Positions 54,101 through 61,020 of a stretch of 64,000 bases of DNA are shown piece after piece. Position 1 is the stretch's first letter; each line of letters starts with the position of its first letter. The DNA lies in NCBI RefSeq assembly GCF_050436995.1, contig NC_134765.1:1267501-1331500 (forward strand), given 5' to 3'. Position numbers and translations under genes: made by a program. This DNA comes from Anticarsia gemmatalis (taxonomy: Eukaryota; Arthropoda; Insecta; Lepidoptera; Erebidae). The notes below the pieces were generated by a model. The model saw nothing but the letters and a program-made list of their open reading frames with translations. It was not told the DNA's origin and did no database searches.

Positions 54101-56943
54101 CTCATCTGCGAAATGCTATCTAGGTTTTCAAAATGGAGTTAGTGTTGCCACATCCAATTTATGTTAGTGTTGCCCGTTGACAGCTTATTCGTAATGTAAT
54201 TTATTAAGTAACTGAATTATCTTAATAAAGTGGCAATGTTATTTTTGTTTATGAAATTTAATTATATATGAATGCTATTTCGCGTTGTTAAGGTTCTTGT
54301 ATGTCATATTGTTTATGTATTTTTGTCTTGTTTGTTATACGAAAAGGTGCATATTTAATTATCATTAGAGTAGAGTGTACTTGTACAGTAAAAAAATGTT
54401 GTCATTGTTATTTATTATTGATGAACTACATCAATCAGTTTATTGATTATCTTTATTTATCGTGTTATCCATACGGAAATGTTTATTATCAACTGAATCA
54501 AATTGCTTGCTGAAACCTAAGCATGATTTTTCACGAAAAAATACTGATGAAAATCTACTTTCATAAACCATTAACTATATTTGTAAAAAAAAGAATTACT
54601 TCTTTCAGTTTTTCGAAAAGTTTTAAAGTTTAACATCCGAAATGAAGTCAAATGCAGCAGTTTTCAATTACTTACTTTCCTACATGAGATGATCCTTTGC
54701 ATTTTTCCATATTAATACCTTTTTACTTTGGAAAAGCTCATATTTTAATATTTAATAACATTCCTTGAGCATTAGTTCTCGCTGCACGAGTTGTGGCCCA
54801 CTTCTCTTTGAATCTCGTTTCTAATCTGCTGCCTTTGAAAAGCTTTTAGACGAAAAACGTTTGCAAAAAATAGCTGCTTTGATGCTAGATGCATATTTAT
54901 TTTAATAACATGCTTTTCGGTTGGTTCCTTGTGATTTTTCTAGCTTTTGAGTTGAATTAATTAACGCTGGAGTTTTTGCTGATGTTGAATATGAATGCAA
55001 GATGCAATTTTTAGTAGGCAAATATACACGTTATTATTTAGATTTAAAAGGTGAACGTAAAAAGCATTATGAGTATTATGTTTAAAGTACAAGAATACAG
55101 TGGTAAAGTATAATAAGCAAAAAAGCAAAATATCTGCATACTGCGCCCTGTTACTTGGTTAGCTTATAATTCATAACAAATTCAAGGAATGTGAGGATTT
55201 TTCATAAAAGGTTTATCTTTTTATTTAATAAATTGCAACTTTATGGACAATTAGACAGTTGATAACATCCTTTGTTCCAAACGAACACAGTTCAAAAACT
55301 CACAAAGCCTTTGTGAAAACAAAGAATAATAATGACGAACTTCTATTAATAACAGATTTAAGAAACAAGCCTAAAGAGAATATAAATTGACTATTGTTCT
55401 GAAAACACAGAACGTTTTTAACGGTCTGAAGAAGTTTTATTGAATATCTATAACCCCCTTTTCTTAACCTTTCCAAGCTTCGAACGGCTGACACAACTGA
55501 ATAATCATTGATGGAATCTTGTAAGAGGCTTTCAAATACGCTTAACGGATTTTTCCGTCGCTAAGCCGTCAATTTCTTGTAATTTACTTCGGCTTTTCGT
55601 ACTATTATTAGGGTCTTTGTGAATACAAACCGTTTTTATTTCTATTAATTGCCGCTCTTTTCTAAAGTCTCGTGAATTTTTTAGTATATTTTAAGTGAAT
55701 AACTTAGCAATCTTTTAAAGTTACTCTCCCATTAAGTGTTATTAAGAAAGCATGATTGAAATGATTTACTTAGATCAGTTTAGAGCCACGTAATTGCCAT
55801 ATTAATGCTAGATAAATAAACTGTGCCTACTAACAGGCGTGATATTATGTATATGTATATTAACAACTCTACAGCAATTGGGAGGCGAAAATAAAGCTAT
55901 TCACTTATCTACATCTGCATTTAATTAATAAAATGTAGACACTACGTATAGGTATTTAGCCATTACTCTATCCTATAAATAACGTTTAGGTCACAGGTCG
56001 CCTAATGTAATGAAAAATATCGATTTCTATACGGCTGTACAATTCTTTGAAGTCGTTTAATTGGATTAAAGTACTTACTTTGTGTTTACGCAGTTACGTT
56101 ATTACCAAATAGAGCTTTCATTTTCTCGAGTAGCCTTGAAGATACATAAAGAAATTGTACGAACAGTTTAATATTTTTAAGACTTAGCAAATATTATATT
56201 ATGTTTGGGAAATCATCTTCTAATCAATATTTTTTCTTACTTTACAGCTAAAAGGCCACCTGTTGAAGAAACTGCATCGTTTCTCCAATCGTTACTCGCG
56301 TCCCACGGGCCCAACTACTTAGAGAAACTCTTCGGAAGTAAGGCAAGAGATGCCCTGGAACCACTCGGAGGCGTGGAGAAAGTCGCCATTGCCCTCTCAG
56401 GTATATTTCCATGTTTTACGACCGTCCCAGGACCTCTCCAAAATATTTTATAGCAAAGTACTCTGAACTACGTACAACCGTTTTCCCGAGCCATTTCATA
56501 AAAGGATGGACAGATAAAAGTACATTTCATTATGATAAAAACGTTTTTTAAATGTTATTGGCGCCCTAAGTGGGACACCGGTCCCTGTTTGGGCGCCAAT
56601 AAAAGTTTTATATTTGAATAAGTGGTACGCATTTACGTCGCCATCATATTAAATGAATTTAAATGTGCTTATGCTGAATAATAATTGTCCACAATTTCAA
56701 AATGTCGTTAATTAACTCACATCTAATGTAATTTGTATGTGTATTTCAGAATCGCAGACCATCGAGGACTTCGGAGCTGCTTTACACCTGATGAGGTCAG
56801 ACCTGGAACACCTACGCTCCGTCTTCATGGCAGTTGAGAACGGCGACCTTGGCATGCTGAAGTCTCTCGGCATCAAAGACTCGGAGCTTGGCGACGTCAA
56901 GTTCTTCCTCGAGAAACTGGTCAACACGGGATTCCTGGACTGA
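20990..56943 (+). CDS. prohormone-4: Prohormone-4 / IDLSRF-like peptide precursor (4 coding exons)
   Basis: The coding sequence joins 20990-21110, 48977-49105, 56248-56400 and 56750-56943: 597 nt, 198 residues plus TGA. Every junction is GT-AG and phase 1. Residues 1-26 form a signal peptide (Ala/Leu/Val-rich, probably cut after VLA). Residues 27-37 (LDLNRLYGHHT) are followed by Lys-Arg at 38-39. Residues 43-81 hold six cysteines in LDL-receptor class A spacing, with the acidic calcium-site motif DGAPDCIDGYDEDS. A second Lys-Arg is at 85-86, followed by a 112-residue, mostly helical-looking C-terminal region. From knowledge of the family, this architecture matches insect prohormone-4, a secreted neuropeptide precursor of the brain/neuroendocrine system; the receptor and function are not established. 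The start is the first ATG, 2 nt after a splice acceptor, so a non-coding 5' exon must lie upstream. The family call is firm; which peptides are released is inference. Confidence 0.93.
22830..23128 (+). mobile_element. tRNA-derived SINE (GCCGAGTGG family), full-length with 13-bp TSD
   Basis: It begins GCCGAGTGGTACAAGTTGAC (A-box like) with B-box GGTTCGAACCC, then a family body (ATGACTTTTCGAAGTTATGT, CAACGGTGAAGGAAAACATC) and ends GCCCAGCAGTGGGACAGTAA. The 13-bp direct repeat TTCTATTCGGATA lies at 22817-22829 and 23129-23141. Confidence 0.9.
24022..24159 (-). mobile_element. Helitron-like element, internally deleted copy
   Basis: CTAGCTGAC at 24022 and the TCTATACTAATATTATAAAG end at 24159 (minus) flank only 138 bp. 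The GC-rich ACCCGCGCAACTTCG block is deleted, while the GGACCAGTAGTTCCTGAGAT block and the CAAA tract remain. Confidence 0.78.
24251..24397 (+). mobile_element. SINE (GCCTCCGTGG family), B box deleted
   Basis: GCCTCCGTGGATCAGTGGTT head, then directly GGCTTCCCACACGGAGTTGT and the tail GTCCCCGCGACACAAGAGC with A-rich end. Confidence 0.75.
24830..25016 (+). mobile_element. Degraded Helitron-like element
   Basis: It ends with GCGGGCGGAAAGCTAG at 25016, the usual terminus of lepidopteran Helitron relatives, and contains a short (CTGA)n tract. The 5' end is not resolved. Confidence 0.45.
25217..25791 (+). mobile_element. Deleted PIF/Harbinger-like DNA transposon (575 bp)
   Basis: Terminal inverted repeats of about 22 bp (GGCCCTTCTCCCATTACGAT at the left; the right end reads as its complement apart from the outermost base) are flanked by TAA at 25214-25216 and 25792-25794, the 3-bp TWA duplication typical of PIF/Harbinger. 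Inside, ATG at 25368 opens a 25-codon ORF beginning MSSDSSDDEALAVFLF, of the kind found at the N-terminus of Harbinger transposases, ending at a TAG (25443-25445). The DDE core is gone. The right part is rich in CGCGAC/GACTAG words and GTTCC/GAACATG repeats. Confidence 0.7.
25368..25445 (+). pseudogene. Remnant of a Harbinger-type transposase N-terminus
   Basis: 25 codons in frame, MSSDSSDDEALAVFLF then SISHSFYST and stop. The serine/aspartate-rich start resembles the beginning of PIF/Harbinger transposases. It lies between terminal inverted repeats of the element at 25217-25791, and nothing of the catalytic domain remains. Confidence 0.45.
26058..26106 (+). repeat. TATG microsatellite
   Basis: Imperfect tandem (TATG/TGTA)n with GTTTG and GTGTG interruptions. 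It may be the tail of a lost SINE copy, since that SINE family ends in the same unit. Confidence 0.7.
26905..27060 (-). repeat. Interspersed repeat (GCCGACTCCAACATAG family, copy 2)
   Basis: CTATGTTGGAGTCGGCTTCC, AGTTTCACCGGATGCAGCTG, ATGGAGCGACTGCCTCCACA and CAGTTATCTGGGTAGTAACA: complement of 14105-14262 in the same order. Confidence 0.65.
27061..29229. other. Intronic AT-rich stretch, no gene
   Basis: TGACGTCA is at 27921-27928. Around 27,520-27,690 the sequence is less AT-rich and may be an old repeat, and 28,250-28,440 faintly resembles a Helitron. Neither could be confirmed. Confidence 0.45.
29230..29455 (+). repeat. Interspersed repeat (CAGTTACGAGT family, copy 1)
   Basis: CTACGATCCCTACAAACTTT, then two tandem units around CCATACAT...TCATACAGG and GTCACCAGTTACGAGTACTA. 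The related stretch 53795-53905 has the same end. Class unknown; the small ORFs here lack any coding signature. Confidence 0.4.
29749..29791. repeat. Perfect 19-bp hairpin
   Basis: AAAGAAGAAAATAAGGGTT and its exact complement AACCCTTATTTTCTTCTTT separated by a 5-nt loop. Function unknown. Confidence 0.6.
30752..30973 (+). mobile_element. SINE (GCCGAGTGG family), diverged and internally deleted
   Basis: Starts AGCTGAGTGGTATAAGTTGA, has AGGCAACACACCAATCACTT, and lacks the ACATCGTGAGG and the ACGGGAGGAGACCC blocks. Ends in TAATGGGTTAA. Confidence 0.75.
31004..31135 (+). mobile_element. Short MITE with 28-bp imperfect terminal inverted repeats
   Basis: Left end ACTAGGGCTATTTTAAACGT followed by GCGAACTA; the complement of the right end reads ACTCAGGCCTTTAAAAATGT then GCGAACTA. 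132 bp in all, no ORF. Target duplication not clear. Confidence 0.6.
31616..33010 (-). mobile_element. Older Helitron-like element split by a nested Helitron
   Basis: Plus-strand CTAG at 31616-31619 begins the family terminus (CTAGAGGCCGCCCGTGACTT). The element runs to 31809, is interrupted by 31810-32992, and resumes at 32993 (TTTATAATATTAGTAGGA) to 33010. Removing the insert restores the family 5' end exactly as in the copy at 34870-35013. Oriented on the minus strand; no protein-coding capacity. Confidence 0.85.
31810..32992 (+). mobile_element. Non-autonomous Helitron-like element, 1.18 kb, nested copy
   Basis: It starts with TC (TCTATACTTATAATAAATCTG) after host A at 31809 and ends with CTAG (32989-32992) before host T, as Helitrons do, without target duplication. 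The last 40 bp hold a GC-rich stretch with the common lepidopteran terminus GGGTCAGCTAG. There is no Rep/helicase ORF. A near-identical copy is at 46895-48085 in the opposite orientation. It sits inside an older Helitron whose two halves flank it. Confidence 0.88.
34172..34295 (+). repeat. Degraded 3' part of the GCCGAGTGG SINE family
   Basis: Words TTACATGCCTAATAGTTCGT, TAGGTCTAAACCCTCCCTCG and ATCTTTGCCCAGGAGCGG match the SINE body and tail in order. The small ORF here is just this repeat. Confidence 0.55.
34727..34800 (-). repeat. Interspersed repeat 3' end (GCTCTGCTTAG family, copy 3)
   Basis: AATAAATATCTTTGGACAAC, TCACTTATGGTTATTTGATT and CCAAACTAAGCAGAGCTATG. Confidence 0.6.
34870..35013 (-). 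mobile_element. Helitron-like element, 3'-truncated copy
   Basis: Shares TTTGCGTGAAAGAGTAACAA and the terminus TCGCATTTATAATATTAG with the copies at 31616 and 46206. The CTAG end and GC-rich part are missing. Confidence 0.7.
35470..35545 (+). repeat. tRNA-like SINE fragment
   Basis: GTAACCGTCACGCCGAGTTG then GGGTTCGAATTCGGACAAA, a B-box-containing piece like the TCGGGTCGGGCAAAGTA region of the SINE at 45798. Confidence 0.4.
35546..39799. other. Intronic AT-rich stretch, no gene
   Basis: No repeat family of this window and no exon-like segment is recognised. Direct repeats of TTTAAAAA/CGATATTT words occur at 37,020-37,140. ORFs of 60-109 codons here are taken as chance. Confidence 0.5.
39800..39965. 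repeat. Possible lepidopteran interspersed repeat
   Basis: GGCCTGGTTTCACCACTTTT with ATCTATCAGATGG and a later TTTATCAGATAAG resembles a common lepidopteran repeat head. Only one copy is in this window, so support is thin. Confidence 0.3.
40405..40550 (+). repeat. Degraded SINE related to the GCCTCCGTGG family
   Basis: Weak A-box region (GTCGGCGGCACAATGATTTA), GTGAGTTCTATTCCCACAC in place of the B box, then TTTGTGTCCGTTGTTCAAGT and CGAAACACAGGATTAATTTT, matching the family in order. Confidence 0.55.
41575..41735 (-). repeat. LINE-like 3' end with TGATTT tail (family copy 2)
   Basis: On the plus strand it starts with AAAATCAAAATCAAATCATT and continues with GTCAAATGCTGACACTTATG, ACCGCCAGTTCGGAAGGTAG and CTGGCAAGAGACTCCTGGCC. 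Confidence 0.7.
42921..43186 (-). mobile_element. Helitron-like element with CAAA microsatellite
   Basis: CTAGCTGACCCGCGCAACTT starts at 42921 after host A, and the minus-strand 5' end TCTATACTAATATTATAAAG is at 43186 next to host A (plus T at 43187). An internal (CAAA)n tract lies near the 5' end. Same family as 24022-24159 and 59740-59985. No coding capacity. Confidence 0.85.
43640..43893 (+). repeat. LINE-like 3' end with TGATTT tail (family copy 1)
   Basis: Contains GTTGGTAGCAGCTCCTTACA, GAGTGGCCAAGAGTTTTTGG, ACCTTCCGAACTGGCGGTAA, AGTGTCAGCATTTGAC and ends in repeated TGATTT units, the tail style of some non-LTR elements. The same order recurs in complement at 41575 and 11632. Confidence 0.7.
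43940..44085 (-). repeat. MITE-like repeat (CGACTACCGACAA family, copy 3)
   Basis: ATTCTGTACAGTCGGTACTG, AAAAAGTTTGACATTTAGAG, GCGCTGATGAGGATTTCATA and GTCGGTTGTCGGTAGTTGAT, the complement of copies 1 and 2. Confidence 0.55.
45125..45270 (-). repeat. MITE-like repeat (CGACTACCGACAA family, copy 4)
   Basis: TGTAGCGCAATGCTCTATAG, GAGTTTGACGTTTAAAATGT, GGCGCCCGTTAGAGGCACTG and GATAGCCGATTGTGATTGAC. The most diverged copy. Confidence 0.5.
45798..46203 (+). mobile_element. tRNA-derived SINE (CTGCCTCTGTGG family) interrupted by a retro-insert
   Basis: Head CTGCCTCTGTGGCGCGGTAG at 45798. The body is interrupted at 45837-45969 by a T-rich insert, then continues with ATCGGGTCGGGCAAAGTA, AAAGGCTCACCCCCTGTTAC, AACGTGGGTGTGCTAATTAC and an end CGTGATATTATGTATATA. 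The 77-codon ORF here is not a gene. Confidence 0.8.
45837..45969 (-). mobile_element. Short retro-insert with poly(A) and 7-bp TSD inside a SINE
   Basis: ATTGTAT is duplicated at 45830-45836 and 45970-45976. The insert starts with a long T run on the plus strand, so on the minus strand it ends in poly(A), preceded by AATAAA about 10 nt upstream. This is the mark of target-primed reverse transcription of a polyadenylated RNA: a 5'-truncated LINE or an mRNA 3' end. Source not recognised. Confidence 0.75.
46206..46434 (-). mobile_element. Helitron-like element, short non-autonomous copy
   Basis: CTAG at 46206-46209, then GAGGCTGCCCGCGACTTCGT, and 5' terminus (read on minus) TCCTAC with ACTTTCGCATT nearby. 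Same family as 31616-33010. It directly follows the SINE tail at about 46203. Confidence 0.78.
46895..48085 (-). mobile_element. Non-autonomous Helitron-like element, second 1.19-kb copy (inverted)
   Basis: The reverse complement matches 31810-32992 essentially throughout, with only scattered substitutions and small indels visible; a shared 50-residue chance ORF is translated identically in both. Minus-strand 5' end TC is at 48085-48084 and the 3' CTAG at 46898-46895. The host base before the 5' end is T rather than A, a small departure from the A/T insertion rule. Confidence 0.88.
48977..49105 (+). CDS. prohormone-4: Prohormone-4 exon encoding the LDL-receptor class A module
   Basis: The acceptor TTGTTCTAG ends at 48976 and the donor GTAAGA starts at 49106. 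The exon is 129 nt, phase 1 at both ends, and encodes residues 41 (split codon) to 83. Six cysteines lie at residues 43, 51, 57, 64, 70 and 81, with the Asp/Glu calcium-binding cluster before the last cysteine, as in LDLa repeats. The module is therefore a symmetric, skippable exon. Confidence 0.93.
50675..50835. repeat. MITE-like imperfect palindrome
   Basis: Left ACACGTACCACAGCCATACC and right TAGTCGTTGTGGTTGTGATA are partly complementary; between them is GTGGTTGCGATGTAGTCGCG. No ORF. Confidence 0.4.
51390..51645 (-). repeat. Lepidopteran-type interspersed repeat
   Basis: CAAAAACGGGACCCTCTTAC and ACTACGGAACCCTTCGTGCG then GAAACTTGCACTTGGCCGG, words I associate with a widespread lepidopteran repeat. 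The 140-codon ORF over this region is therefore not taken as a gene. Confidence 0.45.
53572..53690 (+). mobile_element. tRNA-derived SINE (GCCTCCGTGG family), well-preserved head
   Basis: A box TGGCGCAGTGG at 53582-53592 and B box GGTTCGATTCC at 53634-53644 form a tRNA-like pol III promoter, followed by ACACGGAACAATTAT, the family body. It is a SINE head rather than a tRNA gene, because the same head recurs with the same non-tRNA tail at 7661 and 24251. Confidence 0.8.
53795..53905 (+). repeat. Interspersed repeat (CAGTTACGAGT family, copy 2)
   Basis: CCTTGGTACGATTTTTACCA, CATACACATGTCGTATAGGA and CCGCCGGTTACGAGTTAAAC resemble 29230-29455 in order and spacing. Confidence 0.4.
55825..55860 (+). 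repeat. SINE 3' tail fragment
   Basis: ACTAACAGGCGTGATATTAT followed by GTATATGTATATT matches the extreme 3' end of the CTGCCTCTGTGG SINE family. Confidence 0.5.
56248..56400 (+). CDS. prohormone-4: Prohormone-4 exon with second Lys-Arg and start of conserved C-terminal domain
   Basis: The acceptor TTTACAG ends at 56247 and the donor GTATAT starts at 56401. The exon is 153 nt, phase 1 at both ends, and covers residues 84-134. It begins with the dibasic site (AKRPPVEE), followed by a predicted amphipathic helical stretch (ASFLQSLLASHGPNYLEKLF) and GSKARDALEPLGGVEKVAIALS. Reading through the donor meets a stop after a short intronic extension, so splicing at 56400 is required. Confidence 0.92.
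56401..56749 (+). other. Intron 3 of prohormone-4 (349 bp)
   Basis: A short phase-1 intron. It contains a 48-bp near-palindrome at 56555-56602 resembling two lysine-tRNA 3' ends facing each other (see separate entry). The rest is AT-rich. Confidence 0.88.
56555..56602. repeat. Near-palindrome made of two facing lysine-tRNA-end/PBS-like sequences
   Basis: Arms ATTGGCGCCC (56557-56566) and GGGCGCCAAT (56591-56600) with a largely paired core centred on ACCGGT. Plus 56581-56598 (GTCCCTGTTTGGGCGCCA) resembles the 3' end of a lysine tRNA including CCA, and minus 56576-56559 (GTCCCACTTAGGGCGCCA) resembles another. Complements of these serve as primer-binding sites in LTR retrotransposons. Confidence 0.7.
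56750..56943 (+). CDS. prohormone-4: Prohormone-4 terminal coding exon
   Basis: The acceptor GTATTTCAG ends at 56749. The exon encodes residues 135-198, starting ESQTIEDFGAALHLMR and ending EKLVNTGFLD, with TGA at 56941-56943. Codon use is GC-richer than the flanks. The segment has no basic processing doublets, so it probably stays as one domain with residues 87-134. Confidence 0.92.
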
Positions 56944-57790
56944 ATAGGACCGGAGTCTGCCTCTGATTACTATCACGTCGTCCAATTTGCTCCGATAAGC
57001 TCATCTTTCTACAGCTACCTTCCTTACGACTCCATTAAATATAGGAGAAAGTAACTCATTATACTTTGTCATCTTTATCCTGTGCGAATGTTGGAATGCT
57101 TGAACAGAAATTCTAAAATCCTACGTAGAAATGATTTTGGAATGCAGCATCGACTTCTACAACCGGCCACGTAGACTCGACTGACTCCTAAAATCATTTC
57201 TTTTCGGCATACATTTTGGCTTACAGTGAAACTTTAGATAGATAAAGAGGGTATTAATTTTCGAATAGGATAGGTATATTTTTGTAAACATACGCTTCAT
57301 TAGGTTATGAACCAATATTTTTTTAGGTTAACTTTCGTAAGTGTTATCAGGGCCCAACACTCGCGTCTATCATAAGTGAAATGAAGAGGCTAAGACTGTG
57401 ACTTAAGTGTGCTAGACGTACTAGTCAAGTTAAGCTAATTGTCGCTCACTTCATGATGACCCTGATGACCTATCACGGAATGTGTGTGTGATGAATGTCG
57501 CCCCCCAAATTGTATCCTTTCTACCTTGGACTTAAATCAGAGGCGACTCCATTGAAACGTCAAGCGTCCATTCTAAGCGAGATATAAAGCTAACAGTCGG
57601 TTGATTTGAAAATGTCCTTAGATTAATAAAAAAAATAAGAATCGTTGAAAGAATGCATACGCTTTATATCTGGCTTTTGGAAAAATCCAGAATAGGACCA
57701 TGGAAACATATCATTGTAAACTTAGACGTAGGTAAAAAATACATATCATAGATTATAATCTGTAGCGAATAAAGTACAATTATTTTAATA
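56944..57790 (+). other. Probable 3' UTR of prohormone-4
   Basis: Non-coding sequence follows the TGA. AATAAA hexamers occur near 57625 and, followed by T-rich sequence, at 57768-57773; the latter is the best polyadenylation candidate. No repeat family of this window is recognised here, which fits a retained UTR. The exact cleavage site cannot be read from sequence alone. Confidence 0.5.
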
Positions 57791-59739
57791 TGATCGGTAT
57801 TGTAGTGTACGAAACATTTTATAGACCCTTTTAGTATGTACTTTTTTCGTCATTGACAAAATATATTGAACAAAATAAAAAGCATAGTTTAAACGGTGCT
57901 GCACTTAAACCCAGATACATATCAAAATTAATGTGATTATTAAATAAATGTTAGATTTATTGTACGTTACCTTATTCTAGAGTAAGAAGTAGCAAAATTA
58001 ACATCTTAGATATTATAACTCAGCTCCATTAGAATCCAAATTCTATCATCACTCATTTTGACATCTTAAATCTTACAGGTCGGTGTTATATTCATAAAAC
58101 TTTTGTCAAATGCGGGCTAATAAGACAACGAATTAATCATAAAACTCATTTCGAATGAGAAGAGAAAGGTACATGATGTAATATTGGGAGATAAATGACA
58201 GAGAAGAACATTGAAAAGCTTTTTTGATTGCGTAAAACAGTAAAAATAGCCTTTATTTAAAACTTAACAAACATTAAAACAAGTAACAGGTAAACCAATT
58301 TGAAACCACCGCCGAATAAGGTGTCAAAATCAATTTGACAGTCCCATTAATTTGCAGTGTTGCCATAATGAAAATATGTTTCGACGTGAAGCCTGTATTT
58401 GCCAGAAGTTATACACCACAATAGGTCTTCTAGTACTTCAATCGCCAAATCTAGTGTCGATCACAATGTTTCAGTGTGTACCTATGAGTAGAAAATTAAA
58501 TATATTCTATCTCCGTTAGATTTACATTCATAATTACTATTTTAATTACACGTAGGTAGTATAGGTGAATTTTTATGAATACATATCAATGGTTTTAGAT
58601 TAGGTTATTAATTTTAACTTACGTCGGATTTCTACTATAATATCAACAAAATGGCGATCTTTAAACTCTGTTAGATGATATTATGTGTTTTGAACTAAGT
58701 ATAAATGGCTTATTGTTCTTAAATAACAAACCAATAAATGAATCATCTTGAAATTGGGTTTTATTTCGACGCACACACACCACCACGACGTAACCTAACA
58801 CCAACAAAATATATCTAAGTACCTACCTTTCTTATCCTTAGCAATTAGCAGTTATTGGTAGCCTAGATTGGCTGGTATTAACAACGGAGAATTCAAGTTT
58901 CGAGGCTCAACCGAGCGAAATTGTGTAACCATAGCAAAACCACAGAGACTTGATAAAAACATGATCATAGTTAATTTAATGCCTCGACTTCAATGCCTCG
59001 TTGGCCGCTGGATATCAGTTGAATTTGTTAGCTACAGCTGAAATGTGATCTAGAAGCATATTACGACTTAGGTAGAATAAATTCATTGTTGCCTTATAAA
59101 TGTAGTCAAGCAAACACGATGTAATTGAAACGATGTGTATTCCAGATAAAATAATAAATATATTCTAGTATAATATAATACAACATTAATATATAATTAG
59201 CTATATGTAAACCTACTTACACATTATTTACATTAAAGATAGCTATTCACTAATTTAGTTAATCATCCGGCAGTGCTCGTTACTATTGGTTTCTATTTAA
59301 TAAAATACTTAATTATGTAACGGCTATTTACAATAATCTACCACGAAAAGAAGATCGTAAGAAAACCAAAAAACATTTAGGTTCGACTTTGCGATGAAAA
59401 GAAAAAAATAGATTAACACTACAATTATTATACAGAAGGCAATGAAACTATAATAGCCATAGTAGATATATCCCTATCGGAAGATAGATTATTGAAAATG
59501 GCCGTGATATACGCTTACATAAAAACTATTATGCGCCATGTAATCTCTGAAGTGTTTTGTCTTTTTCACTCATATACAGTTTGAAAGTGACAGCACTATG
59601 TAATTAATCAGAGCTTACACGACGTTTACTAGTAAGACGGTAGTTGGATATTTTCAACAAATCAACAATTTATTAAAATTTGTAACAAAGATGCTTACTT
59701 CGAGTATTATTCACGCCAAATTTGACAATTTATAACTGA
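57791..59739. other. Intergenic region between converging genes, proximal part
   Basis: AT-rich, no ORF with coding features, no recognised repeat until the Helitron at 59740. Confidence 0.55.
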
Positions 59740-59985
59740 CTAGCTGACCCGCGCAACTTCGCTTGCGTCACATAAGAGAGAATGGTTAAAAATTTTCCCC
59801 GTTTTTGTAACATTTTTTACCGTTACTCTGCTCCTATTGGCCGTAGCGTGATGATATAATATAGCCTTCCTCGATAAATGGACTATCTAACACTGAAAGA
59901 ATTTTTCAAATTGGACCAGTAGTTCCTGAGATTAGCGCGTTCAAACAAACAAACGAACTCTTCAGCTTTATTATATAAGTATAGA
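59740..59985 (-). mobile_element. Helitron-like element, copy with shortened CAAA tract
   Basis: CTAGCTGACCCGCGCAACTT at 59740 after host A, and minus-strand TC end at 59985-59984 with T at 59986. Nearly collinear with 42921-43186, but the CAAA repeat is reduced to a few units. It lies between prohormone-4 and the ZAD gene. Confidence 0.85.
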
Positions 59986-60539
59986 TTTTAAGACCCGATA
60001 CTATGTTTCATATAATCAGCCATTAAACCTTACAAGTGAAAGTGAATTCACAGAGATTGAGACAGTTTTGATAATTATATTAGAAGAATGTCGTTCTATA
60101 GACCACATTTTGTTAGTTTAAGCCGTAAGTTGAACTCAATGAGAGTTTCACCAGTAAATTTTGGAAAATGTGCGCACAATGTAATAGAAAAATAAATAAA
60201 ACAAAAACAAACAATTAGACTGTATATTCGCTTATAGATGAAAATCTCACACTACCCTCATTTGCACAATGAAAATAAAATAAAACTTAAAGCTTTTGTT
60301 AACAAAATAGCAATATATTGTACACTAAGTAAACTTAAATAAAATAAAATCAATCACTCCGTAACTAGGATAGTTTACATAGAACACAACAAAATAAGAC
60401 AAAAAAATGGAATGATACTTATGTATCACAAAAAGGGCATTCAATTAACTGTAACTTAGCACTAAAATAGCACTTATTTATCATAACATTTAAGTCCTTC
60501 TCAAACGCTGCAAATTAAAATTTTAGCAAAACCAGTCAG

Positions 60540-60620
60540 TTAGGCTCAGCTCACACCGGGACGGACGCGAAGACGACCAAAAGAAACACATTGCGTCGTA
60601 ATAATGTGAGCTGAACCTAA
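60540..60620 (+). mobile_element. 81-bp terminal-inverted-repeat element
   Basis: TTAGGCTCAGCTCACA at the left and TGTGAGCTGAACCTAA at the right are complementary with one mismatch. The inside is CG-rich (ACCGGGACGGACGCGAAGAC). Probably a MITE remnant 3' of the ZAD gene. Confidence 0.55.
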
Positions 60621-61020
60621 GATTTCGTAAAAAGGAAAGCAGTTTTCAGATTTCATGGCATTATTATTCTAAATCAATTTTCTAAAAAACAATACAATGA
60701 AATGTAAAAACTCTCTGAATCGAAATATCGTGCAATGCGTCGTGTGTGTAAGAAAAAAATTTTTAATTGCTCCATTTGAGAAAGACCAAGACACAAAACA
60801 GAGATAATAACATACAAAGCCAAAGTTAAATTACAACATTTTAATCTCTGTAACCGACAATTGTAAATATCAACCATTTTGCTAGTCCGTCATCAATAAA
60901 AACATTAAACAATTATTGTTTTTAACGATATATAGTTCACACAGTGAGGCAAGACCTCTGTAGTCGTAAAGTCACACGTCTCTAACTCAGAAAAACCAGT
61001 TTATTCAAGCCCTGCGTCAT

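Larger units (their letters stand above)
49106..56247 (+). other. Intron 2 of prohormone-4 (7.1 kb)
   Basis: Phase-1 GT-AG intron. Recognisable content is a MITE-like stretch near 50,675-50,835, a lepidopteran repeat near 51,390-51,645, a tRNA-derived SINE at 53,572 and adjoining repeat sequence at 53,795-53,905, and a SINE tail at 55,825-55,860. Nothing else gene-like is seen in the remaining AT-rich DNA. Confidence 0.8.
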
